DNA of 10,987 nucleotides from DASRQK01 sp964401685 (GTDB lineage: Bacteria; Bacteroidota; Bacteroidia; Sphingobacteriales; Sphingobacteriaceae): the NCBI GenBank assembly GCA_964401685.1, contig CAYNZH010000051.1, forward strand, positions 1-10,987, in the 5' to 3' direction. Each line of letters opens with the position of its first letter. The stretch's first letter is position 1. Below are positions 1 through 6,376 of the stretch, piece after piece. The notes under the pieces were generated by a model that worked only from the letters and a program-made list of their open reading frames with translations, was not told the DNA's origin and made no database searches. A program made the position numbers and the translations under genes.

Positions 1-180
1 AGTGTTCTTCTCTTTCTTATCATCATAAGCGAGTTGAACAGCGGAATAGCCATCCTTTTCCTCCGTACGTATCTGCGTTACCACGCACGGGCCAGCTTGA
101 ATCACAGTGCAAGGAATATTCCTTCCGTCTGCGTCAAAAATGCTGGTCATTCCTACTTTTTTACCAATAATTCCTGACAT
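1..180 (-). CDS. rplC: 50S ribosomal protein L3, N-terminal part (cut by window edge)
   Basis: The reverse strand reads 60 codons from ATG at 180 to the window edge without a stop. The product begins MSGIIGKKVGMTSIFD and continues with VIQAGPCVVTQIRTEEKDGY, the typical N-terminus of bacterial L3, which binds 23S rRNA early in assembly of the large subunit. About 60 of the roughly 205 residues usual for the family are present. There is no Shine-Dalgarno sequence; the bases before ATG are A/T only over a long run, as is common in Bacteroidota. L3 usually follows rpsJ (S10) in the S10 operon, but here dnaA lies upstream on the same strand, behind a terminator-like hairpin and a separate promoter. 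rplC therefore appears to be the first gene of its transcript. Confidence 0.95.
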   Translation of the reverse strand, partial: MSGIIGKKVGMTSIFDADGRNIPCTVIQAGPCVVTQIRTEEKDGYSAVQLAYDDKKEKNT

Positions 181-207
181 GTTAATATATTAATTTAAAT
201 TGTCCAT

Positions 208-225
208 CGAAGCAGTAGGGCTTCG
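208..225 (-). promoter_or_regulatory. Hairpin in the rplC leader
   Basis: On the minus strand a perfect 6-bp stem (CGAAGC / GCTTCG) encloses a 6-base loop, about 28 bases before the L3 start codon and within the leader predicted from the promoter at 256-286. Leaders of ribosomal protein operons often carry structures bound by one of the encoded proteins, so autoregulation is possible. The stem is short, and no known r-protein leader family was recognised. Confidence 0.4.
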
Positions 226-255
226 CTCAAGACATAACTTCCCCAAAAGGGACGG

Positions 256-286
256 CAAAGATAGGAAACTTCCTTTAACTATCAAA
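256..286 (-). promoter_or_regulatory. Bacteroidota-type promoter for rplC
   Basis: Read on the minus strand, a perfect -7 box TATCTTTG (256-263) follows a -33 box TTTG (283-286) with a 19-base spacer. This matches the TTTG / TAnnTTTG consensus of the primary Bacteroidota sigma factor. Transcription would start near 248-250, leaving a leader of about 70 bases. It is the best promoter match in the window. Confidence 0.8.
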
Positions 287-329
287 CAGTTAGTGAATTA
301 TTTTTCGCTTTTTTCCGAGAATTGAAGAA

Positions 330-351
330 AATGCGCCCCTTAGTGCGCATT
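330..351 (-). terminator. Hairpin terminator after dnaA
   Basis: A perfect 7-bp inverted repeat (AATGCGC / GCGCATT, 8-base loop) begins 15 bases after the dnaA stop codon. On the minus strand it is followed by TTCTTCAAT, a broken T-tract. This looks like an intrinsic terminator separating dnaA from rplC, possibly leaky because of the imperfect T-tract. Confidence 0.6.
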
Positions 352-365
352 CTTTGGTTTCCGGG

Positions 366-1793
366 TCAATTTGAGCGGAGTTTCTTTTGAATATCCTGGA
401 CGTATGACTTGAATTTTTTGTCCGTTTCAATCAAATCTTCCACTGTTTGACAAGCATAAATGACCGTCGAATGGTCTCGGCCGCCGAAGAAGGCACCAAT
501 AGACTTCAGGGATGTCTTTGTATGATTCTTGGCCAGGTACATAGAAATTTGGCGGGCCTGTACGATTTCTCGTTTGCGTATTTTTGATTTGACCATCTCT
601 ACAGGAACTTCGAAATAATCACAAACAAGCTTCTGGATGAATTCCATAGAAATCTCCTTACTGGAGTGCTTGATGAAATTTTTCAGCATAGATCTGGCGA
701 GGCTCAAGTCGATCTCCTTTTTATTTAGTGTCGCCTGCGCAAGCAGAGAAACCATGGCTCCTTCGAGCTCTCTTACGCTATTATCGATCTGGTGGGCCAC
801 ATATTCAATGACGTTCTCAGGCAACTCTATGCCGTCGCTGTACATTTTCTTCTTGAGAATTGCCATCCGGGTTTCCAGATCCGGAATCTGCATATCTGCG
901 GACAGGCCCCACTTAAATCGGCTTAAAAGGCGCTCTTCCAGACCGGCAAGATCCTTTGGTGCCTTGTCAGAAGTCAGGATCACCTGCTTTCCTGCCTGAT
1001 GCAAGTGATTGAAAATATGGAAGAAAATATCCTGTGTACGCTCTTTCCCTGCGAAATTATGCACATCGTCCATAATAATAACATCCATCGCCTGGTAGAA
1101 ATTGACGAAATCATTGATGGTGTTGTTCTTCAGCGAGTCGACAAATTGCTGGCAAAACTTTTCGCAGGAAACGTAGATCACCAATTTGTCCGGCAATTTT
1201 TGCTTGATTTCATTGCCTATAGCCTGCACAAGGTGGGTTTTCCCGAGTCCTACTCCACCATAAATCATCAGTGGATTGAAAGATGTCCCTCCTGGCTTGG
1301 CAGCAACTGCAAATCCCGCAGACCGCGCCAGACGATTACATTCTCCTTCGATAAAATTGTCAAAAGTGTACTGCTGATTGAGTTGGGGATCTACTTGTAG
1401 CTTTTTAAGTCCGGGGATGACAAATGGATTTTTAATGTCCTTATTTAAGGACACTGGGACCGGCATTGACTGGCGTTTACCCTCAGCTCCGTTGCCCGTC
1501 GAAGGAATATTGGTCGTATAAGGGTTGCTTGTCGATGATTTCTCGACCACAATATTGTACTCCAGCCTCCCGTTTTCTCCCAGATGCTTCTTGATTGTTT
1601 TCCGTAGCAAACCCACATAATGTTCTTCCAACCATTCGTAAAAAAACAAACTCGGAACCTGAATAGTCAAAACGCTTCCTTCCAATCGAACTGCTTTCAC
1701 AGGCTCGAACCATGTCTTATAACTTTGCGCCGGAATGTTGTCTTTTATGATTTGAAGACAGCTGTTCCAGATACTGACACTCGTTTTTTCCAT
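366..1793 (-). CDS. dnaA: Chromosomal replication initiator protein DnaA
   Basis: A full-length 475-residue DnaA, the AAA+ ATPase that binds DnaA boxes, melts the origin and recruits the helicase. Domain I (about 1-85, helicase and partner binding) is followed by a low-conservation linker (about 86-135). The AAA+ domain III shows Walker A GGVGLGKTH (179-187), Walker B VIIMDDVH (238-245), sensor 1 near VILTSDKAP (271-279), the arginine-finger motif LLSRF (R292) and sensor 2 in SVRELEG (R341). Domain IV carries the DNA-binding signature GGRDHSTVIYA (437-447). No key residue is missing. The ATG at 1793 gives the normal family N-terminus. The gene is divergent from holB across 343 bases that contain a perfect DnaA box, which suggests autoregulation. 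It ends at a hairpin terminator before rplC. Confidence 0.98.
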   Translation of the reverse strand: MEKTSVSIWNSCLQIIKDNIPAQSYKTWFEPVKAVRLEGSVLTIQVPSLFFYEWLEEHYVGLLRKTIKKHLGENGRLEYNIVVEKSSTSNPYTTNIPSTGNGAEGKRQSMPVPVSLNKDIKNPFVIPGLKKLQVDPQLNQQYTFDNFIEGECNRLARSAGFAVAAKPGGTSFNPLMIYGGVGLGKTHLVQAIGNEIKQKLPDKLVIYVSCEKFCQQFVDSLKNNTINDFVNFYQAMDVIIMDDVHNFAGKERTQDIFFHIFNHLHQAGKQVILTSDKAPKDLAGLEERLLSRFKWGLSADMQIPDLETRMAILKKKMYSDGIELPENVIEYVAHQIDNSVRELEGAMVSLLAQATLNKKEIDLSLARSMLKNFIKHSSKEISMEFIQKLVCDYFEVPVEMVKSKIRKREIVQARQISMYLAKNHTKTSLKSIGAFFGGRDHSTVIYACQTVEDLIETDKKFKSYVQDIQKKLRSN

Positions 1794-1837
1794 TCGTTGT
1801 TTTTTAATAAGTTGATTTACAAGTAATGATCAAAATT

Positions 1838-1846
1838 TGTGGATAA
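1838..1846 (-). promoter_or_regulatory. Perfect DnaA box upstream of dnaA
   Basis: The minus strand reads TTATCCACA, identical to the canonical high-affinity DnaA box. It lies 45-53 bases before the dnaA start codon. A -7-like sequence AAATTTTG (one mismatch to TAnnTTTG) at 1831-1838 abuts it, so DnaA bound here could block RNA polymerase. The box is seen directly; autorepression is inferred from other bacteria with DnaA boxes in the dnaA promoter. Confidence 0.75.
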
Positions 1847-1874
1847 CTTTCCCGTAAAACGAAGATGGCAATAA

Positions 1875-1883
1875 TTTTCCACC
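1875..1883 (+). promoter_or_regulatory. Weak DnaA-box-like site
   Basis: TTTTCCACC differs from the relaxed consensus TTWTNCACA only at the last base. It is 28 bases from the perfect box and in the opposite orientation. In such A/T-rich DNA a chance match is quite possible. Confidence 0.3.
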
Positions 1884-1983
1884 AAAAAAACTAAAAGAGT
1901 AAATAATATTCAATTCATTTAAAATCAATCATTTAGCCTACAAAAGAAAGCTCAGAATGACCACTCCTTCCCCCTTTTTCTAT

Positions 1984-1992
1984 TTTTGCACA
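1984..1992 (+). promoter_or_regulatory. Relaxed-consensus DnaA-box-like site
   Basis: TTTTGCACA fits the relaxed consensus TTWTNCACA but differs from TTATCCACA at two bases. It overlaps the -7-like TATTTTTG at 1981-1988, which could let DnaA influence transcription toward holB. Support is weak. Confidence 0.3.
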
Positions 1993-2123
1993 TTCTATAA
2001 AAATTTGGTTTATACTTGCAGAAATGCTTTCCAAATAACTCGCTAAATCTAACAAATTTATTTTAGATTCCCACAAAAAAAATATTAATTTAATGCCGAT
2101 CTAATTTAATGTCCTTTTTTCAT

Positions 2124-2131
2124 TAGATTTG
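2124..2131 (+). promoter_or_regulatory. Candidate -7 box of the holB operon
   Basis: TAGATTTG is a perfect TAnnTTTG match ending 5 bases before the holB ATG. No TTTG is found at the expected -33 distance. Transcription from this box would start at or next to the ATG, giving a leaderless or nearly leaderless mRNA. Confidence 0.45.
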
Positions 2132-2136
2132 CCTTA

Positions 2137-3282
2137 ATGCAATTTCAAGAAATTACAGGACACCACGAACTTAAACAAAGGCTCATCCAAATGGTAAAAA
2201 ACAAGAGGATAAGCCATGCCCAACTGTTGCTGGGTCCGTCGGGTAATGGAGGCATTGCATTGGCCATTGCTTATGCCCAATATATTTGTTGCCTGGACAG
2301 AGGGGAAGACGATAGTTGTGGGACATGTAGCTCTTGCCGAAAATACCAAAAGCTTATTCACCCGGATCTTCATTTTTCCTTTCCTTTCTTTCCGACCAAA
2401 GAAAAGGAGATTTCGGAGGCATTTTTAGTTGAGTGGCGGGAAGCCCTTTTTGCAAATCCCTTTCTGGACTTTAATTATTGGCGAAAACAATGTGAGGAAG
2501 ATAAAAAACAGGCCAACATCAATATAGCGGAGGTTCATCAGATTATAAAAAAGATAGCCCTAAAACCTTTTGAGTCGGAATTCAAGGTTTTGATTATGTG
2601 GCTGCCTGAATATCTCGACAAGCAGGGTAACGCCTTATTAAAGCTTATAGAAGAACCGCCACCAAATACGCTATTTATTTTTGTTGCTGAAAATCGGGAT
2701 CGCCTGTTGCCTACGCTATTGTCCAGAATGCAGCTAATTCCCGTTCCAAGACTGAACGCACACGAAATTGCAGCTTACCTGCAGGAGGAATTTACATTAT
2801 CACCAGATCGGGCACAAGAAGTGGCACTTATGTGTGAAGGGGATCTCGCGTCGGGTATCAGTCTGGCTCAGGAAGCATCCGATGATCAATTTGATCTTTT
2901 CGTACAATGGTTGAGGTATTGCGCTACTGACTCGGGCAAATCACTGATCAATCTTTGCGAAAACGACCTCGCTCCCCTCGGAAGGGAAAATCAAAAGAGC
3001 TTAGTGCAGTATGCACTTAGTATGATGCGCCAGGTAATTCTGCATAAAGAAGGACTTGGCCAATTGAGCACCCTGCCTCAGACGGCAAGGGAATTTGTCG
3101 AAAAATTTTCGTCTCTTTATTCTATAGAGCAGTTGGATGCCAGTATTGAGCTGCTGGAGAATTGTTATTATAGAATCGAAAGGAATGCAAACGCCAAGTT
3201 ATTGTTTTTAGATTTATCTTTGCAATTGGTTTTAATATTAAAGTACCAAACGATCCGCGCTATGGCGGACACTATTATATAA
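2137..3282 (+). CDS. holB: DNA polymerase III subunit delta' (clamp loader)
   Basis: A 381-residue clamp-loader protein related to DnaX/delta', a structural subunit of the complex that loads the sliding clamp onto DNA. It opens with GHHELKQRLIQMV and SHAQLLLGPSGNGG (26-39). The Walker A motif is degenerate (no GKT/GKS lysine), as expected for a delta' that does not hydrolyse ATP. A zinc-binding group follows: C52, C61, C64, C67 (spacing C-x8-C-x2-C-x2-C). The family signature NALLKLIEEPP spans 165-175, and the SRC motif is SRM (196-198). The remainder is the helical lid and collar region. The first ATG gives the usual N-terminus; a later ATG at codon 19 would cut the conserved start. It leads a tight operon with ricT (10 bases downstream) and gldH. 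It could be labelled simply 'DnaX-like ATPase', but delta' fits better. Confidence 0.92.
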   Translation: MQFQEITGHHELKQRLIQMVKNKRISHAQLLLGPSGNGGIALAIAYAQYICCLDRGEDDSCGTCSSCRKYQKLIHPDLHFSFPFFPTKEKEISEAFLVEWREALFANPFLDFNYWRKQCEEDKKQANINIAEVHQIIKKIALKPFESEFKVLIMWLPEYLDKQGNALLKLIEEPPPNTLFIFVAENRDRLLPTLLSRMQLIPVPRLNAHEIAAYLQEEFTLSPDRAQEVALMCEGDLASGISLAQEASDDQFDLFVQWLRYCATDSGKSLINLCENDLAPLGRENQKSLVQYALSMMRQVILHKEGLGQLSTLPQTAREFVEKFSSLYSIEQLDASIELLENCYYRIERNANAKLLFLDLSLQLVLILKYQTIRAMADTII

Positions 3283-3292
3283 AATAAAAATT

Positions 3293-4639
3293 ATGGGATG
3301 TAACGGATGTTCATCCGGCGGAGGTTGTGGCACACAGTCCACACCCGCAGGTTGCCAGAACAATGGCGCTTGCATGACGAGCGGATGTAATAAATTGGAC
3401 GTACACGACTGGCTGAGTCATATGGACATGCCAGCAAATTATAAACCTTTTAATATTGTAGAAGTAAGATTTAAAGGATCGCGCAAAGATTTCTTTATCA
3501 ATACCGATAACTTATACCTGGAAATGGGTGAAATTGTCGCCGTCGAATCTGCCTCTGGAGGCTACGATATCGGCCACGTTTCTTTGACAGGTGAACTGGT
3601 CCGTTTGCAGATCAAGAAAAGTCGCGCGAACATGGACAATATCACAAAGAAAATCTATCGCAAAGGCACCGATGCGGACATTGCGAAGTGGCAGGCAGCT
3701 AAGGAACTGGAATGGGAGACCATGCATTCTGCCAGAAAACTGGCATTGGGACTGGGGCTATCCATGAAGATCAGTGACGTGGACTACCAGGGTGACAAAA
3801 CTAAGGCCACCTTTTACTATACTGCCGAGGGCCGTGTCGATTTCCGCGAGCTGATCAAACGCATGGCGGAAACATTTAGGATACGCATAGAAATGCGTCA
3901 AATCGGCATGCGGCAGGAAGCGAGTCGTCTGGGCGGAATTGGTTCCTGTGGCCGCGAGCTTTGCTGCTCCACGTGGCTCACTGATTTTAAAACCGTCTCA
4001 ACGGCAGCTGCCCGTTATCAAAATCTGTCTCTCAACACGCTTAAATTGGCTGGGCAATGCGGGAAACTAAAATGCTGTCTGAACTATGAACTCGATAGCT
4101 ACATGGACGCACTCAAGGATATTCCCAATAACATTGACCGTATCGATACTAAAAAAGGATTCGCTTACCTTCAGAAAACCGATATTTTCAAAAAAATCAT
4201 GTGGTTTAGCTATCCTGGGGAAGAAAATTGGATTCCACTGCCAATACAACGGGTAAAAGAGATCAAACAACTCAACGAGGACGGGCAAAAGCCTGAGGAA
4301 ATCGGCGAGATTATTGTAGAAAAACCTGCTGATACTCCGGCCACCTTTGACTATGAAAACGTGGTGGGACAGGAAAGTATCACACGGCTAGACGAGAAGT
4401 CTAAAAGGCGAAAAAAATCCAAGTCGGGAAAATCTAATCGCTCCGGAGGCAAGACAGCGGGCCGCCCGAACAACAGAAAAGCTGGAGATGTACAGGACGG
4501 CCCATCCAAGGTCAATGAGGCCAAAGCGACGTCGGCCCCCAGAAAAAAGGAAGGTTCTACAGACGCTGAAAAGCAGGCAAGACCGCCAAAGAAGCGTTTT
4601 CGTAACCCAAGGCGTAAAAAAAGCGATGACAAAGAATAG
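3293..4639 (+). CDS. ricT: PSP1-domain Fe-S protein, RicT/YaaT-like
   Basis: A 448-residue protein with a PSP1 domain in its first half. In Bacillus subtilis the homologue YaaT (RicT) forms a Fe-S-containing complex with RicA and RicF that works with RNase Y in mRNA maturation. Two cysteine clusters mark the core: SCGRELCC (C219, C224, C225) and QCGKLKCC (C256, C261, C262). The N-terminus is short and cysteine-rich, with C3, C6, C12, C21, C27 and C32 among Gly/Ser. After about residue 350 the protein becomes a low-complexity Lys/Arg-rich tail, probably disordered and able to bind RNA. No RicA or RicF is seen nearby, so the B. subtilis role may not carry over. The gene follows holB after 10 bases and overlaps gldH by 14 bases. 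Confidence 0.85.
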   Translation: MGCNGCSSGGGCGTQSTPAGCQNNGACMTSGCNKLDVHDWLSHMDMPANYKPFNIVEVRFKGSRKDFFINTDNLYLEMGEIVAVESASGGYDIGHVSLTGELVRLQIKKSRANMDNITKKIYRKGTDADIAKWQAAKELEWETMHSARKLALGLGLSMKISDVDYQGDKTKATFYYTAEGRVDFRELIKRMAETFRIRIEMRQIGMRQEASRLGGIGSCGRELCCSTWLTDFKTVSTAAARYQNLSLNTLKLAGQCGKLKCCLNYELDSYMDALKDIPNNIDRIDTKKGFAYLQKTDIFKKIMWFSYPGEENWIPLPIQRVKEIKQLNEDGQKPEEIGEIIVEKPADTPATFDYENVVGQESITRLDEKSKRRKKSKSGKSNRSGGKTAGRPNNRKAGDVQDGPSKVNEAKATSAPRKKEGSTDAEKQARPPKKRFRNPRRKKSDDKE

Positions 4640-5102
4640 GTTTTACATCATTGCTTTAGGTTTTTTAATGTTCCAGGCCTGCGCGGATTCGTCTTTGGTG
4701 GACGACTTTGTAAGCGTGCCCAATCAGGCCTGGGACTATAGTTTTAAGCCTACTGTCCCTGTAGTTATTCAAAATCCCGATCAGGATTATGCTGTATACC
4801 TAAATCTCCGGCATACTTCCGCCTATCCTTATTCAAATTTATTTGTAAAAATTGTTTTGAAAGACAGTCTCGAGCAGCTGGAGTTTCAACGAATAGAATT
4901 GACCTTGGCAGAAAGCGATGGGAAATGGACGGGAAAAGCGGCAGGATCGCTTTACACGCACCAGTTTCTGGTGAGCGACGATTATCGCTTTCCAGACACA
5001 GGGACATTTCACTTCGAGCTGGAGCAGGATATGAGACAAAACCCTTTGCCTGGGATAGACGCCGTCGGGTTGCGCATCATCGCGCTGGGAAATGAAGATT
5101 AA
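4626..5102 (+). CDS. gldH: Gliding motility lipoprotein GldH
   Basis: A 158-residue predicted lipoprotein. The start MTKNRFYIIALGFLMFQAC is a lipoprotein signal peptide: basic n-region, hydrophobic core and lipobox FQAC with the lipidated cysteine at residue 19. The mature part is a beta-rich domain typical of GldH (motif NLFVKIVLKD, then repeated short strands). GldH is required for gliding in Flavobacterium johnsoniae, but homologues also occur in non-gliding Bacteroidota, so motility cannot be deduced. The ATG at 4626 was chosen because it places the signal peptide at the N-terminus; the frame stays open upstream to 4488, but that extension is Arg/Lys-rich shadow sequence of ricT. The 14-base overlap with ricT suggests translational coupling. 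The stop shares a TTAA with that of convergent birA. Confidence 0.9.
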   Translation: MTKNRFYIIALGFLMFQACADSSLVDDFVSVPNQAWDYSFKPTVPVVIQNPDQDYAVYLNLRHTSAYPYSNLFVKIVLKDSLEQLEFQRIELTLAESDGKWTGKAAGSLYTHQFLVSDDYRFPDTGTFHFELEQDMRQNPLPGIDAVGLRIIALGNED

Positions 5103-5872
5103 TAAACGATCTCTTTGAGGCCGAAATCCGTCATGTGGCCATCGAAGTCGACAATCAGACGGCCCGTCGGAGTCACTCCACGTATAGCGCCTTGCGCGGG
5201 AATTCCCTCGATATGAAAAACATGGGGCTCATTCAATAGATAAAGTCTAGAGAGATACTGACTTTCCGTCCGATTTTCTCCTTTGCATTCCGACTCCCAG
5301 TAAGTTTTCAATCGGGCAAATTCTCTATCGAGTTCCGCACAAAGTGAATCGAGCTCGACATCCAAATCGAAATCCTCACTTCCTCCGGACAACAGCTTGA
5401 GAGAAACAGCATTATCCCGGAGAATCTCTGGAAATTCGATTTGATTGACATTAAGACCGATACCCACGATTGCTTGCCTCCATAACTTCCCCTGAATGTT
5501 GTTTTCGATGAGTATACCCGCAATTTTCCGAGAACCTACATAAAGATCGTTCGGCCATTTGATGTGAATGTTATCGGTCCCAACACGGCTTTCGAGATAA
5601 TTGCAAAGCCCTACACTTATGGCCATGGTCAGTTGAAACTGATGGATGGGTGCAAGAAAATGAGGCGTCAGCAATACGCTGAATGTGAGATTTTTTCCCG
5701 CTTCTGCATGCCAGGAAGCTTGGGCCTGCCCTCGCCCCCCGTATTGTTCAACTGCCATAATTACAGTTCCTTCCCGAAGTGGCGTGGAATTTGAACGTTG
5801 ATTCTTCAAGTAATCGTTTGTGGATGGAACGCGGTGCAATTTTATCAATTGGCGTCCTATTAATCCTTCCAT
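5099..5872 (-). CDS. birA: Biotin--[acetyl-CoA-carboxylase] ligase
   Basis: A 257-residue biotin-protein ligase, which makes biotinyl-5'-AMP and transfers biotin to a lysine of carboxylase carrier domains. It is a class I enzyme without the N-terminal DNA-binding domain of E. coli BirA, so it should not act as a repressor. Visible motifs are STNDYLK (17-23), GGRGQ of the biotin-binding loop (45-49), GKNLTFS (59-65), KWPNDLY (105-111), the active-site strand RKIAGILIE (115-123, K116 being the catalytic lysine equivalent) and VGIGLNVN (136-143). A small C-terminal SH3-like domain covers about 215-257. The loop reads GRGQAQ, where many relatives have GRG(R/Q)RG. Convergent with gldH (4-base overlap) and divergent from rsfS. 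Confidence 0.95.
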   Translation of the reverse strand: MEGLIGRQLIKLHRVPSTNDYLKNQRSNSTPLREGTVIMAVEQYGGRGQAQASWHAEAGKNLTFSVLLTPHFLAPIHQFQLTMAISVGLCNYLESRVGTDNIHIKWPNDLYVGSRKIAGILIENNIQGKLWRQAIVGIGLNVNQIEFPEILRDNAVSLKLLSGGSEDFDLDVELDSLCAELDREFARLKTYWESECKGENRTESQYLSRLYLLNEPHVFHIEGIPAQGAIRGVTPTGRLIVDFDGHMTDFGLKEIVY

Positions 5873-5932
5873 AATTACGCTTATATGCTGAATATTGTGA
5901 TTTAATTATTATTTTAGCATGGAATATGGATT

Positions 5933-5967
5933 CAAAACTATAATAATTTTTGATGGTAAAAAACAAA
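5933..5967 (-). promoter_or_regulatory. Possible birA promoter
   Basis: The minus strand reads TAGTTTTG at 5933-5940, a perfect TAnnTTTG match about 60 bases before the birA start. A TTTG at 5964-5967 is the nearest -33 candidate, but its spacer is 23 bases, longer than the usual 19-21. It would overlap the first codons of rsfS on the other strand. Confidence 0.4.
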
Positions 5968-6327
5968 AGTAAAAGCTTTTCTGCCCAATTGTCCGCGGTC
6001 GTGGTCCATGGGATGCAGGAAAAAAAAGGAAATGAGATTGTTAGACTAGATTTACGTGGGGTGCAGGGAGCTGTTACCGACTATTTTGTAATCTGCCATG
6101 CAGACTCCGCCGCACAGATCAGTGCCATCGCGAAAAGCGTCGAAGACGAAGTATACAAGCAACTTAAACAAGAACCTTGGCGCAAAGAAGGGCTTTCTGG
6201 AGGAGAATGGGTACTTTTAGACTTTGTCGATGTGGTTGTGCATATTTTCAAAACAGAGAAAAGAAAACATTATGAAATTGAGGAATTGTGGGGTGACGCA
6301 GACTCGGAAATATACCAAAGCGCCTAA
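5953..6327 (+). CDS. rsfS: Ribosome silencing factor RsfS
   Basis: A 124-residue member of the RsfS/YbeB/Iojap family, which binds ribosomal protein L14 on the 50S subunit and prevents joining with 30S when nutrients are scarce. Family motifs are present: VTDYFVICHADS (41-52), WVLLDFVDVVVHIF (86-99) and YEIEELWGDA (107-116). Length is normal for the family. The frame could begin at a TTG at 5950, but the adjacent ATG at 5953 is the natural choice. It is divergent from birA across about 80 A/T-rich bases and is followed after 49 bases by ftsH, probably in one operon. Confidence 0.95.
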   Translation: MVKNKSKSFSAQLSAVVVHGMQEKKGNEIVRLDLRGVQGAVTDYFVICHADSAAQISAIAKSVEDEVYKQLKQEPWRKEGLSGGEWVLLDFVDVVVHIFKTEKRKHYEIEELWGDADSEIYQSA

Positions 6328-6360
6328 TGACCTGCCAAAAACGTCCAGAAACACTAAAAA

Positions 6361-6367
6361 AGAAGGA
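6361..6367 (+). promoter_or_regulatory. Shine-Dalgarno-like site of ftsH
   Basis: AGAAGGA lies 9 bases before the ftsH ATG. It stands out because most other starts in the window lack a purine-rich site, as is normal in Bacteroidota. It supports 6377 as the start. Confidence 0.5.
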
Positions 6368-6376
6368 TCAAACTAG

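Larger units (their letters stand above)
1794..2136. other. A/T-rich divergent intergenic region; possible regulatory or origin sequence
   Basis: This 343-base gap between divergent dnaA and holB has no credible coding sequence. It contains one perfect DnaA box (1838-1846), two weaker box-like sites (1875-1883, 1984-1992), long A/T runs, a 10-base direct repeat TAATTTAATG at 2086-2095 and 2102-2111 (16-base period), and several -7-like sequences: TATTTTTG at 1981 and TAGATTTG at 2124 on plus, TAAATTTG at 2053-2060 on minus. Only one strong box is present, so a complete replication origin cannot be claimed; a dnaA/holB control region is the safer reading. Confidence 0.5.

Noticed and set aside
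999..1400. Plus-strand open frames of 120-133 codons opposite dnaA
   Set aside because: They lie wholly antisense to the conserved DnaA AAA+ domain and show no recognisable domain or promoter.
2003..2036. Imperfect hairpin ATTTGG...CCAAAT with an inner GCA-GAAA-TGC
   Set aside because: The outer arms are 6 bp around 22 bases and the inner stem only 3 bp. In A/T-rich DNA this is too weak to call a structured RNA.
2066..2075. ATTCCCACA as a further DnaA box
   Set aside because: It has three mismatches to TTATCCACA, including positions that are normally conserved.
4488..4625. Upstream extension of the gldH frame (46 extra codons)
   Set aside because: It overlaps ricT in another frame, is Arg/Lys-rich, and would bury the lipoprotein signal peptide inside the protein. 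The ATG at 4626 is the credible start.
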